Below, one piece after another: positions 6,164-7,621 of a stretch of DNA of 7,621 nt. Origin of the DNA: Gammaproteobacteria bacterium (GTDB taxonomy: Bacteria; Pseudomonadota; Gammaproteobacteria; UBA6429; Thiohalophilaceae). The translations under genes and the position numbers were made by a program. Position 1 is the stretch's first letter. Every line of letters begins with the position of its first letter. The notes under the pieces were generated by a model. The model was not told the DNA's origin. It did no database searches and saw nothing but the letters and a program-made list of their open reading frames with translations. Location: assembly GCA_013152045.1 (NCBI GenBank), contig JAADGZ010000009.1, positions 1-7,621 of the forward strand, read 5' to 3'.

Positions 6164-7315
6164 ATGGCAAAACGAGACTATTACGAAGTTCTTAGTATTT
6201 CGCGTAACGCGACTGAAGCTGAAATTAAAAAATCCTTCAAACGCATGGCGATGAAATATCATCCTGACAGAAATCAGGATAGTGATAACAAGGACGAGAT
6301 CGAGGAAAAATTTAAAGAATCCAAGGAAGCCTACGACGTCCTGAGTAACTCCCAAAAACGCGCCGCCTATGATCAGTTCGGTCACGCGGGTGTCGATCCC
6401 TCTGCAGGCATGGGGGCGAGCGCGGGTGCGGGTGGTGCCAGTTTTAGTGATGTTTTTGGTGATGTTTTTGGAGATATTTTTGGTGGCGGCGGTGGCGGAA
6501 GTCGTGGCGGACAGCGGGTTTATCGCGGCGCTGATTTACGTTACAACCTCGAATTATCGCTGGAAAATGCGGTCAAAGGTACCTCGGTTAATATCCGTGT
6601 ACCGACTCAGGTAAGCTGTGATGAATGTGACGGCAGCGGCGCGCGGAAAGGTACTAGCGCTACAACCTGTACCACTTGCGGCGGACATGGTCAGGTACGT
6701 ATGCAGCAGGGCTTTTTCTCTCTGCAACAGACCTGCCCGCATTGTCACGGTAGCGGCAAACGAATAGAAACCCCTTGTAACCATTGTCATGGCCATGGCC
6801 GGGTCGAGAAGCAGAAAACCCTGTCAGTCAAAGTGCCAGCCGGTGTTGATACGGGTGATCGTATTCGTCTTAGCGGCGAAGGTGAGGCTGGCGAAAACGG
6901 CGGGCCACCGGGGGATCTTTTTGTCCATATCAACGTTAAAGCGCATCCTATTTTTACCCGTGATGAAAACGATCTTTATTGCGAGGTGCCCATCAGTGTG
7001 ACCCGGGCAGCACTGGGTGGCGAACTGGAAGTGCCGACGCTGGATGGTCGGGTAAATCTAAAGGTTCCACCTGAATGCCAAAGCGGCAAGCTTTTCCGCC
7101 TGCGAGGAAAAGGCGTCAAGGCTGTGCGCGGCGGGGCAGTGGGCGATTTGCTGTGCCGCATTGCGGTGGAAACGCCGGTCAACCTGACTAAAAAACAGAA
7201 AGAGTTGCTCAGAGAATTCGAGAACTCCATGCAGGGCGACAAGGTTAAACATAGTCCCAAGGCGGCAACCTGGCTCGACGGAGTGAAGAAGTTCTTCGAG
7301 GATATGAAACCTTGA
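6164..7315 (+). CDS. dnaJ: Co-chaperone DnaJ (Hsp40)
   Basis: DnaJ delivers substrates to DnaK and stimulates its ATPase. The 383 residues form a complete type I Hsp40. The J domain (1 to about 72) carries the essential HPD at 33-35 and the [11 protein letters not shown] end. The Gly/Phe region holds three DVFG-type repeats and a Gly run. Four CxxCxGxG zinc-binding motifs are all intact: [24 protein letters not shown] and CNHCHGHG. The C-terminal substrate and dimerisation domains (about 215-383) include [15 protein letters not shown] and the [10 protein letters not shown] segment. The ATG at 6164 starts the family's [10 protein letters not shown] sequence. The leader (TAAAATAGTAAAATAAATT) is nearly free of G and shows no clear Shine-Dalgarno. 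A strong terminator separates it from dnaK, and the two TAAAAT boxes nearby have no convincing -35, so expression is probably by readthrough or a weak local promoter. Heptamer array B begins at its stop codon. Confidence 0.98.
   Translation: MAKRDYYEVLSISRNATEAEIKKSFKRMAMKYHPDRNQDSDNKDEIEEKFKESKEAYDVLSNSQKRAAYDQFGHAGVDPSAGMGASAGAGGASFSDVFGDVFGDIFGGGGGGSRGGQRVYRGADLRYNLELSLENAVKGTSVNIRVPTQVSCDECDGSGARKGTSATTCTTCGGHGQVRMQQGFFSLQQTCPHCHGSGKRIETPCNHCHGHGRVEKQKTLSVKVPAGVDTGDRIRLSGEGEAGENGGPPGDLFVHINVKAHPIFTRDENDLYCEVPISVTRAALGGELEVPTLDGRVNLKVPPECQSGKLFRLRGKGVKAVRGGAVGDLLCRIAVETPVNLTKKQKELLREFENSMQGDKVKHSPKAATWLDGVKKFFEDMKP
6449..6484 (+). repeat. 12-base in-frame tandem repeat in dnaJ Gly/Phe region
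   Basis: Three consecutive 12-base units, GATGTTTTTGGT, GATGTTTTTGGA and GATATTTTTGGT, encode DVFG, DVFG and DIFG. Such motifs are normal for the DnaJ Gly/Phe linker. The near-identity at DNA level suggests recent duplication, or a potential slippage site that would change linker length by four residues. Confidence 0.85.
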
Positions 7316-7349
7316 ACTCAGGTACGAGGAACGAGTGGCAAGGAAACAG
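7316..7349 (+). repeat. Degenerate heptameric repeat array, copy B
   Basis: Directly after the dnaJ TGA come ACTCAG and four 7-base units: GTACGAG, GAACGAG, TGGCAAG and GAAACAG. The palindromic copy B then begins at 7350. The layout matches copy A after nadK: stop codon, a six-base NNTCAG, four heptamers, then GTAGSTTGG. The consensus is about GNACGAG, against RTACAAG in copy A. Confidence 0.7.
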
Positions 7350-7380
7350 GTAGCTTGGGCTGAACGCAGTGAAGCCCAAC
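7350..7380 (+). repeat. REP-like palindromic repeat, copy B
   Basis: The element begins GTAGCTTGGGCTGAAC and ends GTGAAGCCCAAC. TTGGGCT (7355-7361) pairs perfectly with AGCCCAA (7373-7379) around an 11-base loop, the same loop length as copy A. Like copy A it lies in a gap downstream of a gene on the same strand. No T-tract follows, so it is unlikely to be a canonical terminator of dnaJ. Confidence 0.75.
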
Positions 7381-7382
7381 AT

Positions 7383-7408
7383 TGCAAATCCTGTTCTTTG
7401 CAGGAACA
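7383..7408 (+). other. Mutually exclusive small stem-loops upstream of dapB
   Basis: Three perfect short stems compete in 26 bases: TGCAAA/TTTGCA (7383-7388 with 7397-7402), TCCTG/CAGGA (7389-7393 with 7401-7405) and TGTTC/GAACA (7392-7396 with 7404-7408). They lie seven bases before the dapB ribosome binding site. Each stem has only five or six pairs, so a regulatory role is speculative. Confidence 0.25.
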
Positions 7409-7426
7409 AAACATAAAGGTTTACTC

Positions 7427-7621
7427 ATGGTAAAAGTAGCAATCACCGGTGCATCCGGCCGCATGGGGCGGGCGTTGATTGATGCCGTGCAAAATACGGA
7501 TGGCATGAGCCTGGCTGCCGCGATTGTGCGTCCCGGCAGTTCAGTGATCGGTGCGGATGCCGGCGAAGTCGTCGGCGTAGGCAGGCTTGATGTTTCGATT
7601 GTCGATGATCTTGAAAAGGTC
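7427..7621 (+). CDS. dapB: 4-hydroxy-tetrahydrodipicolinate reductase, N-terminal part
   Basis: DapB is the cytoplasmic NAD(P)H-dependent reductase that makes tetrahydrodipicolinate in the diaminopimelate/lysine pathway. The first 65 codons are present; the family has about 240-270 residues, so most of the protein, including the catalytic region, lies beyond the right edge. Evidence is the N-terminal Rossmann motif MVKVAITGASGRMGR, with GASGRMG at 8-14, followed by LAAAIVRPGSSVIGADAGEVVG, which matches the family segment after the first beta strands. The ATG at 7427 is preceded by AAAGG at 7415-7419, seven bases away. It lies 111 bases after dnaJ, separated by a repeat element. The dnaJ–dapB order is common in gammaproteobacteria, where carA and carB often follow; that continuation cannot be seen here. 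Confidence 0.95.
   Translation, partial: MVKVAITGASGRMGRALIDAVQNTDGMSLAAAIVRPGSSVIGADAGEVVGVGRLDVSIVDDLEKV

Noticed and set aside
7355..7379. Hairpin after dnaJ as an intrinsic terminator
   Set aside because: The stem is only seven base pairs with an 11-base loop and no T-run. It matches the repeat after nadK and is better called a REP-like element.

Overview
The window is the conserved recN / nadK (divergent) hrcA–grpE–dnaK–dnaJ–dapB region of a proteobacterial chromosome. Gene order, protein sequences and the dnaJ–dapB junction best fit a gammaproteobacterium outside the enteric group, of a type that keeps the HrcA repressor; the genus cannot be told from this sequence. Base composition is moderate and even, and no transferred island, phage, CRISPR array or RNA gene is visible.

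Layout. Minus strand: a 5' part of recN (1-1195, running off the left edge) and complete nadK (1327-2205). A 96-base divergent promoter region separates nadK from hrcA. Plus strand: hrcA (2302-3339), grpE (3434-4027), dnaK (4105-6048), dnaJ (6164-7315) and the first 65 codons of dapB (7427-7621, running off the right edge). There is no gene-free stretch above 300 bases; the longest gaps are 131, 115 and 111 bases.

How the genes work together. DnaK, DnaJ and GrpE form the Hsp70 folding machine, and HrcA is a heat-shock repressor. Two good sigma-32-type promoters are visible. One overlaps the 3' end of hrcA and serves grpE; the other overlaps the grpE stop codon and serves dnaK. Both have a CTTGAR -35 and a 14-base spacer. 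No CIRCE operator (the HrcA site) is present, so HrcA probably acts elsewhere, for example on groESL. A strong intrinsic terminator lies between dnaK and dnaJ and should hold DnaJ below DnaK. RecN (DNA repair), NadK (NADP synthesis) and DapB (lysine/diaminopimelate synthesis) are housekeeping neighbours.

The least ordinary content is intergenic. Three gaps (after nadK, hrcA and dnaJ) hold degenerate 7-base tandem repeats of the common form AGNNACN. In the nadK and dnaJ copies the array begins directly at the stop codon and runs into the same REP-like palindrome, as a composite element. Other points are a possibly leaderless recN, an Ile for Thr in the DnaK GGQTRMP motif, and a Trp for a usually conserved Gly in NadK.
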